Source: a virus. Taken from it: DNA of 32,391 nucleotides. The translations under genes were made by a program, and so were the position numbers. The notes beneath the pieces are model-generated. The model ran no database searches. It had not been told where the DNA came from and saw only the letters and a list, made by a program, of their open reading frames with translations. The DNA is taken from the IMG/VR virus record IMGVR_UViG_3300025151_000167, positions 1 to 32,391 of that record; one strand, given 5' to 3'. Below, in pieces: positions 15,410 to 29,400 of the stretch (position 1 is its first letter; the number at the start of each line of letters is the position of its first letter).

Positions 15410-17425
15410 ATGGCGATACCAATCAGACTATTACTTGCTAACGGTAAAGACCAGATTGATTTAGTAGCCCAAAGTATAGATATGTCAGTTGACAGGAAAG
15501 CCAGCGCTTTTCCTACTCCCGATAACATGCTCAAGCGATTCGCAATAGACACTAACACTCCTCAAATACAGATAGAAGTAAACGGTATATTCGTTGATGA
15601 CGAAGGAGTGAGTGCTAATTCTGATGGTATACTTGAAGCGGAGCCTATGAGAAGCGCAATCAATTTTGGTGCATTTTTCCCTACTAATTCATCTTTACCT
15701 CTATCTAATCTACATCATGGTAACATGGCTGGTTTTACGGGTAGTAGCAGACCGGCTTTTCGTAGTAATGTAGGAGTGTTCGTAGATGATGAGTTTAAGT
15801 CAATAGACACATTAAGTAAAAATCAATCAAGTACTTTGACTGTTCAAGCGTTACCGGGCTCTATTTTAGAATTTGCCAGTGACGATACTGCTCAAATAAA
15901 TGTTAACCCCTTTATGAATTTTAAATCTACAAATAACTTTTCTACCTCTGTTAACCAAATAACGGTTACAAGCACACTTCCCGGCTCAGCCCAAGCCGAA
16001 GATAGAGGCGGCTTTGAAGCAGGTGACACATTAATAAAAGAAGATAATTCTCTTATAGGTGTTGTTCAGTCTGTATCCGGTAATCAAATCACCTTTACTG
16101 GTAACTTAAGCACTGCTGTGTCAACCAATGATAAAATATTTATGTCTTTGCAGGTTTTTAACCATATGGGTAATTTTGTTGGACATATTAAGTATATGGT
16201 TGACGACTCAACTGTTGCAGATGGTGATAAAGCAACTTTTACTATAGAGTTGTATGATACAAACGCCAATTCAGTTTCGGAAAATGCTTCTATATTTATA
16301 GACAGACGACCAGATATATCTGAAAGGTTTAGAAACCAAACAATAAAACTGATACCTAGTCTGTGGTTGTCCAGACCGGATAGAGTTTATGGACAAAATT
16401 CTGTTACTCATGATACTTCTATGGACAGTAATCTTACAAATGTTGGCTCTTCTACAATGTCTACTTTAACGCCAAGAATAGGTGTAAGGTTACAGTTTGA
16501 CTTAGGTAGCCCTTATACTAACTCTCCTACTATAGTTCAGAAGGCGTTTGATAACTTTAGCCTTGATGCAGCACAAATGGATGCCATAATCAAGTTACCT
16601 ATTAAAGATATACACACAGTTGACAATCCGGCTTTAGAAATGGCTAATAGAGTAAAAGCGGCTTTTGAATTAAGTGGAAATGTAGTAAGAAGTGGCTCAT
16701 TTATGCCGGGTTTCACTTTACTTTCACTCACGCTTGATACTGGTAAAACTCTAAGTGATGCGTTCAGAGTAGTTCAAAATGGTACTATACTAACTTTTGA
16801 ACAAGTATATTCACCCCCAGAACCTATTTTGCACCCTAGTATGATAAGTTCAGATTTGAAAGCACTTTTTAGAGAGCAAGAATTTCACAGCGCTAGTACT
16901 ACTCCGGTAGAGTCAAGAAAGTCAGCAGGTGATAAGGCGCAAGATTTGATAGGGCTGGTTTCTAATTCAGACCGAACAGTAGACTTGTTGAGAGGTATAC
17001 AGATACCTTACGACAGCCTGATACAAAGTTCTGGGGTAACTGGAGTAGCCCGTAATTTCTTTTTGACTTTCGGTGAAGTGCCCGTATTGGACAAAGGTTC
17101 AGCGAGTAACAATCGCCCCGCTTCTCAAAAAATGGACAATTTACTTTTGAACATGACAGGGTTTCAAACAGACGACAGTCCAGACAGTTGGTTTGAAAGA
17201 AAATTAAAAGCAATTACTCCTAATGAGATAGAATCTCTATTTGGCTTTTTGGTCGGTATAGGCAAGGATGCAATATGGCTGACTCTGCAAACTAATATTT
17301 CTAGTGTAAATGAAGGCGGTATTAGGATAATACCGGAGAAACTTCATGTGCGTTATGATGCTGGGAACAACTACTACGCTTACAGTTTGTTATTGTCAGC
17401 ATCGGACTTCGTAATAGGTGTGTAA
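15410..17425 (+). CDS. Distal tail/baseplate protein, paralogue of the preceding gene
   Basis: This is a 671-residue protein with GAGGTGAG before its ATG. The N-terminus (IPIRLLLANGKDQIDLVAQS, later IQIEVNGIFVDDEG) aligns with the start of the previous product (MPVRLVQENGETISLDATS, IEIQGVFADDTG). The C-terminal part shares DKAQDLIGLVSNS and RGIQIPYDSL...RNFFLT. It lacks the glycine linker and LamG domain. Residues about 200-250 carry the recurring beta module (GDTLIKEDNSLIGVVQSV). Likely duplicated from one ancestor, the two may form successive rings at the tail tip. The exact baseplate role is not determined. Confidence 0.6.
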   Translation: MAIPIRLLLANGKDQIDLVAQSIDMSVDRKASAFPTPDNMLKRFAIDTNTPQIQIEVNGIFVDDEGVSANSDGILEAEPMRSAINFGAFFPTNSSLPLSNLHHGNMAGFTGSSRPAFRSNVGVFVDDEFKSIDTLSKNQSSTLTVQALPGSILEFASDDTAQINVNPFMNFKSTNNFSTSVNQITVTSTLPGSAQAEDRGGFEAGDTLIKEDNSLIGVVQSVSGNQITFTGNLSTAVSTNDKIFMSLQVFNHMGNFVGHIKYMVDDSTVADGDKATFTIELYDTNANSVSENASIFIDRRPDISERFRNQTIKLIPSLWLSRPDRVYGQNSVTHDTSMDSNLTNVGSSTMSTLTPRIGVRLQFDLGSPYTNSPTIVQKAFDNFSLDAAQMDAIIKLPIKDIHTVDNPALEMANRVKAAFELSGNVVRSGSFMPGFTLLSLTLDTGKTLSDAFRVVQNGTILTFEQVYSPPEPILHPSMISSDLKALFREQEFHSASTTPVESRKSAGDKAQDLIGLVSNSDRTVDLLRGIQIPYDSLIQSSGVTGVARNFFLTFGEVPVLDKGSASNNRPASQKMDNLLLNMTGFQTDDSPDSWFERKLKAITPNEIESLFGFLVGIGKDAIWLTLQTNISSVNEGGIRIIPEKLHVRYDAGNNYYAYSLLLSASDFVIGV

Positions 17426-17426
17426 T

Positions 17427-20400
17427 ATGAGTTTGCTAATAGATGCTGGTTATGGACTGAAATTCAACGGTATAAGCGATAGCGTCTTAGTTCCTACAAA
17501 CAATACTAATCTGCATGGTGCACAAACCAAAGAAAGAAAAAGACTACCTACTTCTATGAGTTCTTTTACTTTGGAAACTTGGTTCATTCCTGATTCTGGC
17601 GGTACTATATTTGAACAAGACAATGTTATGAGACTTACAGTAGGCTCTCCTAGTAGTTCAGCACCTGCTTTTTTTGAGGTCAGATTGAGGAATAAAAATA
17701 ATGGTAAAGACAATGTATTCACACTTAGCAGCGCAAAGGCTGTAAACAAGGCAAACGGGTTACTTGCTTACTGGGATGGTATCCTTTTCCCAACAAACAA
17801 TTCTACTATCAACTCTGCAAACTTAGGTTCAGATGTCGATACTAATGATGTTACTGCTTTTTCTGAGGGTTCCAGAGAGTTGCTGAATGTTACTGTTACA
17901 TTCGACAGAAGAATACTCAGCATGCATGTCAATGGCGATTTACTCGTCGAACAAGTATTAGAAGAAGAACACGAACTAGTGCCACAACAAAGTCAAATGT
18001 TTTTGGGTGGTAGAGGTGGAGACTTTAGAGGTACATTAGAAACCATCCATTTGTCTGCTAGCGCTCTGCCTTCTGGTAGACAACAATTCGCACCAATTAA
18101 AGGTGACAACACACTTGGTCTATGGCGATTTGAAGAGCCAATTAACCCTATTGCTATGAGAGTAGTTACTCCTTCGTTGTCTGCTTCGACGGCTACGACT
18201 TCTACTATAACAGTAAGTACAACTGTTGCGAAGGATTTGATTGAAGAATTGACTGGAGAAAGAAGAGAAGTCTTTACTAATTTTCAATTAGCACCTTGGA
18301 GTGCTGGTAAATATTCTTACAAAGTCTACACTGCTACTTCTAGTAATAACAGAGAATTAGAAAAAGTACCTTTTAATTTAATAATAAATCCATTGGGTTA
18401 TGATAAAAAAACAGGTAAGCCTACTAACAAAGCCCCTGAAAGAGTAAGGTTACTTTCTATAGACCCGGCTACTGGGCAAATAAAAGTTTCATCTATTCAT
18501 TTAGATTTTTCAGCAAATCCTACTACTGGACAAAGAGGACTACTAATGGCTCATGACGCAGGTGAGTTCGTAGTAGTAATAGGTGATTGTATAGTAGACG
18601 GTGGTAACGGCAATGTATTCCAACCACAAGGTAGCGGCACTCAGTTTTCTCAAAGACAAGGTCAGGTTATAATTGATGAAAGTGACTTTGAAAATCATGG
18701 CATTATGTTTTCTATGAGTATGGCAGTTGATTCTCACGAATACAACCAGTTTTCTGCAAGTACGACTAACATGGGCACTGACTTCTTAATTGGCCATACA
18801 GGTAGGCACATTCTCAATCATGTCAAAAGCCATCCGTTTATGGGTCTACTTCCACCACCTGAATCGCACAATGTCGAAAAGAAATTAGATGCAGGTAGTG
18901 ATGTAGTCAATGCCACCTTTATGCCTCAATTTGGCAACATAAAAGATGTAGTGCCAGTTAATAGCATAATCTCTAGTTTTGATACTCACGGTACAATTCC
19001 TGTAAACGACTTAGTCTATTCATCTGTTGTGTCTACTTTTGTAGAAAACGGCATGTCTGATATAGACGACACTAAAAGAGGATTATTAGCAATAGGTGGA
19101 CCTCAGTTCAACACTGAACCTTTCCTATTGAAGTCTATATCTTCTACAGATGCTAAGAGCGATATTAAAGCGCTGATACCTTCCAACGAAGATAGAATAG
19201 CAACATTAGTTTTACCTGAGTTAGAAACTTACAACTATGCACCTTTTGTACAAATACACTATAACGCAATAGACCGAACAGGTGAACATTTTGATGTTGG
19301 AGCCACATCCAGATTGACTGCGAACATTTCTACTGCCACGCTTACTTTACAAAGCGTAAAATCGTTTGGAGTAGACGGTGCTGTAATACCAGCCAGTCGG
19401 ATATCAATAGATGGAGAGACACCTTTTACTTCTTATACCAACCAAACGGCTACAATAGATTACAGTACCAAGACTATTGTATTTTCTTCCACCCCTAATA
19501 ATAGCGCTTTTAATACGGCTGCTGTAAACAATGCTATAGTAAAGTTGTCAGATAACTTTCCTAAATTATTAATTAACAAAATCTTACCCGATGTCAGTAC
19601 AATAGTAACAGGTACAACTAGTATACTTGACTTGATAAGAACATCTGCTAATACTAAGCCTCTAACTTTAGTTTCACCCGGCGGTGTTATGACATTCAAG
19701 ACCCCTAATTTATTTCCATTTGACGATGGTCAGTTAGAAGGAGACGATTCAGAAGGATTAGTTGGCGAAGGGCAACTAGATTTGAGTCTGTGCCCGACTA
19801 ATTATCTACCTAGCGTTGCTACAGATGCACCTCAGACTACGCCTAAAGGGATAGGATTGGCTCAATCAGAGTTATCTAACAGGTCTTCTGTATTTCATAA
19901 AGTACTTGTCCGTAATCATTTCGTCAAATCTTCTGATTACGATGAACTAGCCAATGTAAAATTAAGGAAAACGACTAACGGGACTAGGCAAAGACTAGGT
20001 TTGACTTTCAGTGCAGACTACGCTGCTTCGACTTCGACAGCAATGAATGTAACAGGTGGTACGGTAAATGACACAATAGCAGTCGATGATGTAATTTACA
20101 AAGCAAATGGTAAGCAATTGGGCACAGTTACTGCTGTCACCAGTAGTAGTATTACCATAGGTGCAGGTACGAGTGACGCTGTGGTAAACAAAGACGAACT
20201 TTTCTTAGAACCTCAAGCGGCAGGTAGAGGTAGTACAAACCAAAGTACAGTGGTGCATGAATACTTTGACATCATAGAGCATAAGTCAAGGAACAATGTT
20301 ACTAGTTTAGTCATTCAGCCTACAGATAGGAGTCGTTTCGCTCAATTATCTAAAATGATAAAAGATACAGAAATGAGAAACCATATCAGTATTGAACACC

Positions 20401-23400
20401 TTATGTCGAGAGCAAGAGTGCTTTCTTTTGGAGATGACAGCGATGGTAACACTGTACTTAGGGCACACGGTTTGATAAGCGATATAGCATCCTCAACTGT
20501 TAGTGTCAAAGGCTCAGCCAGTCCAGATTCTCACATTGTCAAAGAAATCATGCCGGGTGCCCCGGTAGTGACAATGACTCTTGGCGGTGGAGGTCAAGGA
20601 GCAGTCAACACAAAGGAGACTTGGGACCCAGCCCCACTCAGCAGATTGGCTTGGAACACTCGTAGAGACTGTCAAGCGAAAGTCAATGCTACTATCAGTA
20701 TAGGTACAAAGAGACAGATATCAGTGCTACCTTTGAACAACAATGCTGACGATTTACAATCTTGGGGAACTTATTGTTTCCCTGCTACAGGAAGAGTTTA
20801 TCTTGAATTATCAGGTAACCAAGGAGAACAAAAACAGTTTGCCAGTGCTGAATATACCAGTAAGACAGGTACTTTATTTTCATTCAGTAACAGTACTGGA
20901 CTTGTAGGTTCAGGTACATTTGTACTAGCAGACGGCTCAGAAGCAGATTCATTCAACGCTTGGGTGACCGCTACTGGAATAGATGAGACTAGCGTATTGC
21001 ATGTTGATGACAAGTTTAGCGAAGAGTCAATGTGTAATGATGGGACAACAATCAACGACAGATTGTTCCAAAGCCTAGATACAGTTCAGCATGATTACCA
21101 GTTAGGTAGTCAGTACGCAAGTACTCGTGCGCTTGTTGAGATACCTCTATTCGAGGAGTTCTTCTTCGACAACCCAGACAAGGGTATTTTCCCCGGCCCT
21201 GATAACAGTATGAAGTTGCACATAGACGCTACTCATACAGCGCATTCTTGGAACCCTAATCCAGTCGGTAGAAGAGCAGATGCTATCTCTCCTCAAGACC
21301 CTGAGATTTTTGGTCCGTTTTCTTACACTATCCAAAGAGGTACGCACCGTAGTGGTACCAAGGTAACCAGACCTTACGATTCGACCAACTATCGAGTATA
21401 TGTCGAAGATGCTAATATTTTCCCTATACCAACAGCGCCCCCTACAGAAGTTGCTAATTTAGGTGGTCAGGCTAGATACCGAAGAGCATTTTTGCCTAAC
21501 GGAGAATGGTTTACTTACAGCGCTAGAAACACTTCCGACCACTATCTTACCGTAGTCGATTCGGGAGACGACCACGCATTCAGTGAAAACTTCTTGCGAG
21601 ACATCAGAGTTGGAGCACACATTACTCCTGCTCCGGGCTATCAGGATATGAATTACAACAGTATTGCTGACAATCCGAGTTTGATTAGTGCTGGTTACGA
21701 AAGAAGAAGGTCATTTTACTATGACCGTTCCAATGTCACGACACAAGGTGGCAACGCTGACTACGGTCTAAAGCAGTATGTTAGCGCTATCGAATTAAGG
21801 GCTGGTCCTTCAACCAACCCTCATTTGCCAAAAATTATCAGCAAGCGACCTAGAGCAAAGGCTGTTCTAGTTACTGGGAGCCCTGCTACTTCTATCAAAC
21901 TAGACGATGCCAGCCTTTTCCCTATCAAAAGTCCTGACAGCGATTACAATTTTAGAGTCGCTTGGGTAGATTCCAGTGGAAATGTAAAGAGGGGGTTCTA
22001 TAACAATAGGTCAGGAAACACACTGACCATTACCAGCCCTGACACTGGCTTTACACCTTCGGCAGGTGACGAAATATATGTTGAGGACTTGTACGCCACT
22101 TCTGCAAGCACTTGGCCAAAGGTCAAAGAGACATTCCTAAACAGGGCTTGGGCACATCCTTACTGTCCGGGTGGACTTAGACAAGGTGATACAATATGGA
22201 TGAATATGCACTATACCAATCCTCACGCAGTTGAAGGTTTGTTCTGTAAGAGTAGAGGAACGCTCAATGAAGCAGAGGTTTGGAAAGGCTTTAACGGCGG
22301 AGTAGGAGAAGTAGATGCTAATCCAAGAGATAGTATTCCATTGGAAAACTTCCTCATCGGAAACAGTTGTATAGAAACGGCTCAGAATTTAGTACAGCAC
22401 ATTAACAAAACTATTGAACTAAACTACTCCGAAGTTGTAGGAACTTCAATAACCGCACCAGTTGTTGCTTACCTAGACCCTTATCAGTGTACAGATGGCT
22501 TTGTTAGAATATTACTCTACGATGTAGGGCATGACCGTGAATTTATCGCATTCCAAGATTTACACATGCAGGTTCAATCAAGCCCTGCCGCTGCTAGAAT
22601 TAGCGAAGAGGATGCTAACAAAACAGGAGTTGTAAAGAATACTGTCACGGATTCGGGTACTCAATTAGATGTTGCGGCTGGTTTCCTTAGTCAAAACAAG
22701 AGAATGAATACTACTACAAAATCTGATTTTATCGAGTCAAGTTACGCCCACGCATCTGATTGGAATGAAAGTTACTCTGGTGCAATATCGGAACATAATG
22801 TCGGTGGACTAGCAGATATAGTCAAAGACAGTTATAGTAGTAGAACAACTCCATCAGTAGCGTCAGCAGACGAAGCGTTAATTCAGCACCAAGTTATTGA
22901 CGATACGAGTAGAGAATCTTCTACTTTCTTTGATACCCCAGATGGCACTAGAGTCATACCTGCTTTCTTAGCCATGAAAGGTATTAGGAACTCGGTATTA
23001 GATTTAACTTCACACACCGAAGCAAGATTGCAGTATCTTGACCAATGGACTGATATGGATTTTGTTAGAAGACTGACCCTAGATTTAGGAGAGGTTGCGC
23101 TCAAAGATGGTGTGACCAACATAGAATCGGCTGCTAGAGAAGTAGTCAGACTAATCAACCAAGCGGGCGCAAGAAATGGTAAAACACACGCCCGTAGACC
23201 AAACGACCAGTTCTTAGGTGACAGTTCTAAGTTCGACTTGTCCAGCCCCGGACCTAAATCAAACGCTTACAGCACTAACATTGACCCAGCGGCCACACAT
23301 CTTCATGCTGATTTTGCTGCTACTGCTTCAACACACGACCCTGCACCTTTCTGGGACCCAAGTAAGGCGTTTTCAAGCCATGACCGTGGTACTCACATGG

Positions 23401-26400
23401 GATATGTTCGTGCCCATCTTGGAAGAGTCGTTCTCGACTCAGAAGATAATCCGGGCTTTTCTATAGTAATACACTCTACTATTCCGGGCGCTGCTGGTCG
23501 TAATTTCTGTACTTGGTTGGACAGTAGTAAAGCACAGAGTCCTTACAGACCACAGTTCTTGATAGGTCACGGTGGTCGTTTCAGAAACTATTGGTGCCAG
23601 CCTGATGAGATGACTGGAGAAAATATGCACCCTGCGCCTATGCCTATCAACAGATTTGGTAGACCGTTTGCGCCTATCACGACATTGAAAGAGCATTTAC
23701 CTCCAGAAAATCCTAGTGACCCATTCTTGAACAACTTGAATTTCGGACCAGATAGAACTGATAGTGCAGGTGCATTAGTGTCTGCTAATACAGAAGTTGT
23801 CAGCGGAAGGAATAGTAATACTTTACTCAATGAATCGTTTGAAACCAAGAGTCCTGCTTCTACTTTAGTAGACGGACTCAGGATAGGTACAAGAGCCAAG
23901 GCTAGAATTAACTTTGGTGGCTTGACCCAAGCAGGAGTACCCGGTTGGGCACCTGATGTAAGTAAGTGGGGCTTTGATAATGATGGCACTCAAAATCATT
24001 TCCTATCTAAATACGGCAACCCATCAAATGTATCAGATGCTATGACAGTCAATACTGATGGTAGTAACGACGGTTACATTCCAAAAGCAGATATGAAGAA
24101 AGAAAACATAGGTAACAATCCACTTTACGGCTTTAGGTTCGTCGACCACCGAGGAGACAATCATACAATCAGAATGGTTTACAGACAGTTTGGCCAAAGT
24201 TTTGCTAACGACAATACATACTTGCCTCCTACACTTGATGAAGAAGTTATCATCCATTTTGATGACAGAGATGTAGGTCAGGGTGGTTTTACTATCGGTA
24301 GGCATATGGTCGGTACTGGTGAGGTGTGTGGAGAAAAGACAGGTGGTAGCACTCTAAGTAAACTAAAAGGTAATCTTTGGAACAACTACCCTGCTCCGAT
24401 TGTCGGAGTAAAAGTCGCTACAACTTACTCAAGTGGTACAATGGCTGTGGTACTGGATGCGCCTTACGATACGAGTGCGCCAGCGGTAATGCAAACTCAT
24501 CCTGACATACTGGGTTATCTTGGATTTCCAGAAAGTGGTATGTTCCAACTTTCCACGCAAAGCGGTGTCCAAGGTCTAAATTTCTACTATACTAGTAGAA
24601 CGCACAACGATTACAGTGGTACTCACAAGTTCTTTGGAGTCATTGGTGGCTCTAGCAGTCATACTAATGGTGATTGGTTTATGAGTCCTAGACTCAACTT
24701 TACTTCTTTGCTGACCGACGAAGTTATTGCCGCAGCAGTCGAATATGCTATCAACATGCCTGATTCAGGATTAGAAGGATTGGATGTTACGAGTTTCGAT
24801 TGTACTAACATGTTCGCACCAGACGGACAAACTTTAGGCGAATGGGGAGTAAGCCCTACCGCTATTAGAATTCATACCAGAGCAGACAGAAAGGTAGCCT
24901 TGAGTAAATTATTCGAGGCGACAAGAAGCAAAGACTGGGGATTGTTAGAAGGTGCTTCTACTGATGCAGTTGTATCGAGTAAGCACACTGGTGGTCTGAG
25001 CACAGGCGAAATAGATGCAGGTACAAGGTTAGATATCGGCTACATCCCTAGCACTGTATTACATATTACTACTAAATACCGAGGTTCTAATGCCAACACT
25101 GCTACTCCTATATTAGTTGACAGTCAAAACAACATGGTCGATATTACCACTTGGCAAAGAAATCTCAGAGGGGAAAACTTCACCGATGTAGCAGGTGACC
25201 ATATTATTCCAAGGGTAGATGCCCCTTGTCTCGAAATACACAATATTACTTCTACTGAGGTCCATGCTGCTAGTAATGAGTCTTGGGCTTTGTTTGGTAA
25301 GTTAGCATGTGACGATACTAACAGTTGGGGTCAACCATTTTTGATTTGGTATAGTACTACTGATTGGGCTGAGGTTAGAAGCAAGCCGGGTACATCTAGC
25401 GTTACTCATGTAAACATCATCGCTAAGTCTGCAAACTTTTCTCCTAACAACCATGATGTTATATTCAAGTCATATAGTAGCGACGGGTACAGTAAGGAAA
25501 TAGATGGTGTCAGAAGGGCGGGTAGTAAGAAAGCCAGTCCTTTCCTTTATTTCCGTGGCGGTAGAGACAGCCCTGACCACTGGGTACCGCTTTACTTCGG
25601 CGGCGGATTCAGCGGTGCTGTTGTAGATATTAACGACGGAACTCAAAATGATTACAGTGAGTTCTACACGCATCCGTATTCTTCTGGACCGACAGGTAGC
25701 GCAGGCATGCAGAATATAGGAGAAGTGGCTGGCTCTTATGCATTGTTAGATACCAATGCTATGTTGGCAATGTTCCCCGGTACACCTTATCTCGACCAAC
25801 ATCGAGGACAGAATAATCCACCTTTCTTTAACCAAGATGCTCTGTTGACATTCGATATGACAAAGACTGCTAATAACAAAGTCACAGGAATAGATTACAC
25901 TGACGGAACGAATACCGTCAACGCAAACATCCCTAGCCCTATTGTCTTGAGATTTGCTCATCCTCACGCCAGATATAGTGCGACAGGAGATACTACAGAC
26001 CATACCACCTATATGGTATTTGGCCCCGGTCAGGCTTTTCCGCACAATACAGCGGCACATGAACCACAGGGCTCTCGTATAGTTACACTGGGTAACGGTT
26101 ACAGTGCAGTTCCTATTCACTTCAACAGCGACGCTACTAAAGATACATTCTTACCTAATCAATTGGCCAACGGCGACATAACAGAACACAGTGGTTTCAA
26201 CAGAGGTAGTGCTGAGGCTCACCTGCCTATGACTACTTTCTTCCAGAAAAACAATGAGACTGGGTTTAATTATGTCATGAACTGGCAACCTACCAAAGGT
26301 TTCCCATCAGAAGATGCAAGTGCCACTAAAAACTACAATCAAGTTAACACTAAGGCTTTCTATTACGACGGTAGTGTAGCCACCACCGCTAACTTACCTA

Positions 26401-29400
26401 AGCATTATCATCCTTTCAATCATGTCCCCGTAGCATTCGCAGGCGGTGCGGCTAATACTATAGGTGGTTCTAATTTCCTACAGACTAGAAAGTCTGCTGC
26501 TGTATGGCACATGGATGGAGGTTATCATCCGGGTGGTCATTTCTTAGACAATCATGTAAGTAAAAACCCTGCTCATCCTCTAGGAGTAAGGTTAGATACT
26601 GGTAGCGGTGCGGCTCACAATGTATCTGCATTCAGACCTTGTGGTTTGTTAGCACAGGCTTACTTAGCCTACTATGGAGGAACTCCTACTAATCAGGTAG
26701 TTAACGAAAACATAGTGATTGTCGATGCAACTCGTGTTCAAAACGCAGAAGAGTTGGCTACAATTATTAGTGCGTCAATCAACACATTCCCCGGCAAAGA
26801 CCCACTCAAGGCTATGGGTGGTACATTCATGCCTTCTATGCAAAATGCTCACAAGCAAGATAGATATGGCTGGGTCAAGGCACCTAGCATAAGCGCTTAC
26901 AATCAAGAAGAAGACGGTGCTGCTGCTGCTAACATAGTATTAGGTGGTAGTCTTACTAACCTACCACAATATGGTTGGATAAGGCTTAGTGACGGTACTA
27001 ATTCTTACTACGCCCCTTATGTCGCTACATCTTATTCTGCACCTAATCTTACTCTTACATTAGGTAAAAGTCCTGATGGTGGCTCTACTAATTTTATAAA
27101 TCCACACGATAGTAGTGAATTGACTGCCCTTGCCGGAGGCACTACTTACGAGGCTTATGTTTGGACAAAGGCAGGTACTCATAGGCACAATAACGATGCG
27201 GCTAATACTTCAAGAGACCACATGTGTCAGGTTCACTTTAGTGGGTTTGTCGACGCTGTAGACCGAACTAGACCTGTCGGTGCAGTAGGATGGCATGGTG
27301 AGAGATATTCTTACTTTAACTCCTTAGACTTGGGTAGTAATACCTACGCTGCTGGATTGGGTGCTTGGCATCCTTTCTTAGGTTTCAATCCATACGGCGC
27401 AGCAGAAACTTGTTTGACTGGCTCTGCACCTGTAACTGTTACTGGAGAAACTGCTGCTAATACATTTACATCTGACTATTGCGTTACTGGTTTAGCCAGC
27501 AGGCACTTGATTGTGATTAGTCACGAAAGTGAATTACCTTTGATTGCTAAGGCTGACCGTAACGGAACAACTTGTACAGGTGATTTACTAATTGCCAACC
27601 AGACAGACAGACATGACGGTGTTGGAACCATTGCTTGGGATACTACTAAAATTCACAACAAAGACCGATATGTTGGACCTGCCACTGCTGGGCCTCATGT
27701 AGAAGTACAGATACACAGCAGTCAGTTTGTCCCAGTGGTCGCTGGAGATTACCCTGCTGGAAACGCTTTACCGGCTGACAATAAGTGGCACAGGGCTTTC
27801 CAAAGCGGCGACATGGTAAGAGCCAACGCTTGTAGATATCCTACTGGTGATTTGTTTTGGGATGAAAGTCTGTTACCGAGTAATACATTGTCAGAGTATG
27901 CAGGTACTTATGCTACCGAGTGCGTGGGTATAACTGGACAAGACCACTACTTAGATTCAGCCGCTAACCAAGGTCATACTGGTTTATTCGGTTATTACAA
28001 TAAGAGAAGTGCAGCAAGAAATTTCCTACCTGAACATGTCGTTTGGAAGCGTATGGATGGTGGCAGTCTAACCATGCCTGCTGTTAACGCTAGAGGTCTC
28101 GGTATGATTCCTTGGGTTAAGAGGAAAGATAGCAGCGCTACCGATTACAAACTAGTAGGAGAAAAAATACTTGGTAATGTAAGATTTAGTTTTGAGACTA
28201 CAAATACCGCTATGTTCCCAATCATCCAAGCACAGGAACTAGGGCACCCTCAGTTAGCAGAGCAACATCCTCTGGAAGTAAGGAATGCCTTACTTATACC
28301 AAACGAACACCTACAGTTCGACAGTGTACAGGTAGTTGATGACACAGGTCAGGAGCATAGGATAGAAGGCGGCTCTCCTTTCGGTACCGTCATTATGGAC
28401 TTTAGGCACATCAGTGACAGAGAAATAGAAGGACTTGCGCCTGCTCTAGCCGGTGCCGGTGTAAATCCAAATCTCAAAATCAGATTACCGAACCCAGATG
28501 AAGTACCGGGTAACATCGTAATTAGGTCAGGATTTGACAGAATACAGGCTTATCAAAACGAAACGATTGGCTCTGGCGGTCTGCAACATCCTGCTCAGAA
28601 CATAACCCAGATAAGACAAATGTTCGACCATGAATATGCTGGACCGAGGCTTTGGCCGACATGGGAAAACAATGGCTGGGAACACCTCAGTCAGGATAGT
28701 GATGATATTTCATTGGCTCAAGCCAATAGCAGATTAAAGTTTCCTGCTTCTAACAAAGAAGGTTGGCACGACCATACTGATAATAGCCCTCTCAAGTCTT
28801 CATTTGAGCCTCACGACAGGTCGTTATATTTCCATGTGACAAGAATGGGAACAACGATGACTCATCGTTATGACTTAGACGAAAAGGAGTATAGAGGAAT
28901 TAGTGGTACTGACTTACAAGTTAATTTAACCCCCGAAGCATCAGTTTGGTTAGACACCAGTCAATTAAGCGGTGGTAGATATTTCTTAAGAGTCTATAAC
29001 CCCGCTACAGACAAAGGTGTAATAGCATCTTACACAGGTACAGGTAGTAAGAAATTTACCGGAGTGGTGTATAGTCCAGAATTTGAACAATTCATTACTG
29101 ATAATGACGACGGTACTGATAATCTAAGAGTGGTACCTTCTTATTATGTTCCCGCTGGAACGACAAGAATGTTTGCTGCTCGTAGATTGAGAGACCACAG
29201 CGAGTACAGCGGTGCAAGTCCAGATATGAAGAAAATAGATTGGCACGGGATGTACAGTAACATGGAAACCAGCACTGGTAGTTTTTCTGCTACTTCTGTC
29301 CCAACGCAATATATTACTGCTCCTAAAATGACACCTATGCCTATACCAAGAATGGGTCATCACTATGTTACTCCGAGCATGGCATTGATGCCCGGACACT

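Noticed and set aside
23218-23466. 82-codon + frame within the giant gene
   Set aside because: It lies inside the continuous giant frame in another phase, with no ribosome-binding site and an atypical Leu/Thr-rich product.
23588-23989. 133-codon minus-strand frame within the giant gene
   Set aside because: Antisense of an uninterrupted coding frame. No start signal and no recognisable domain.
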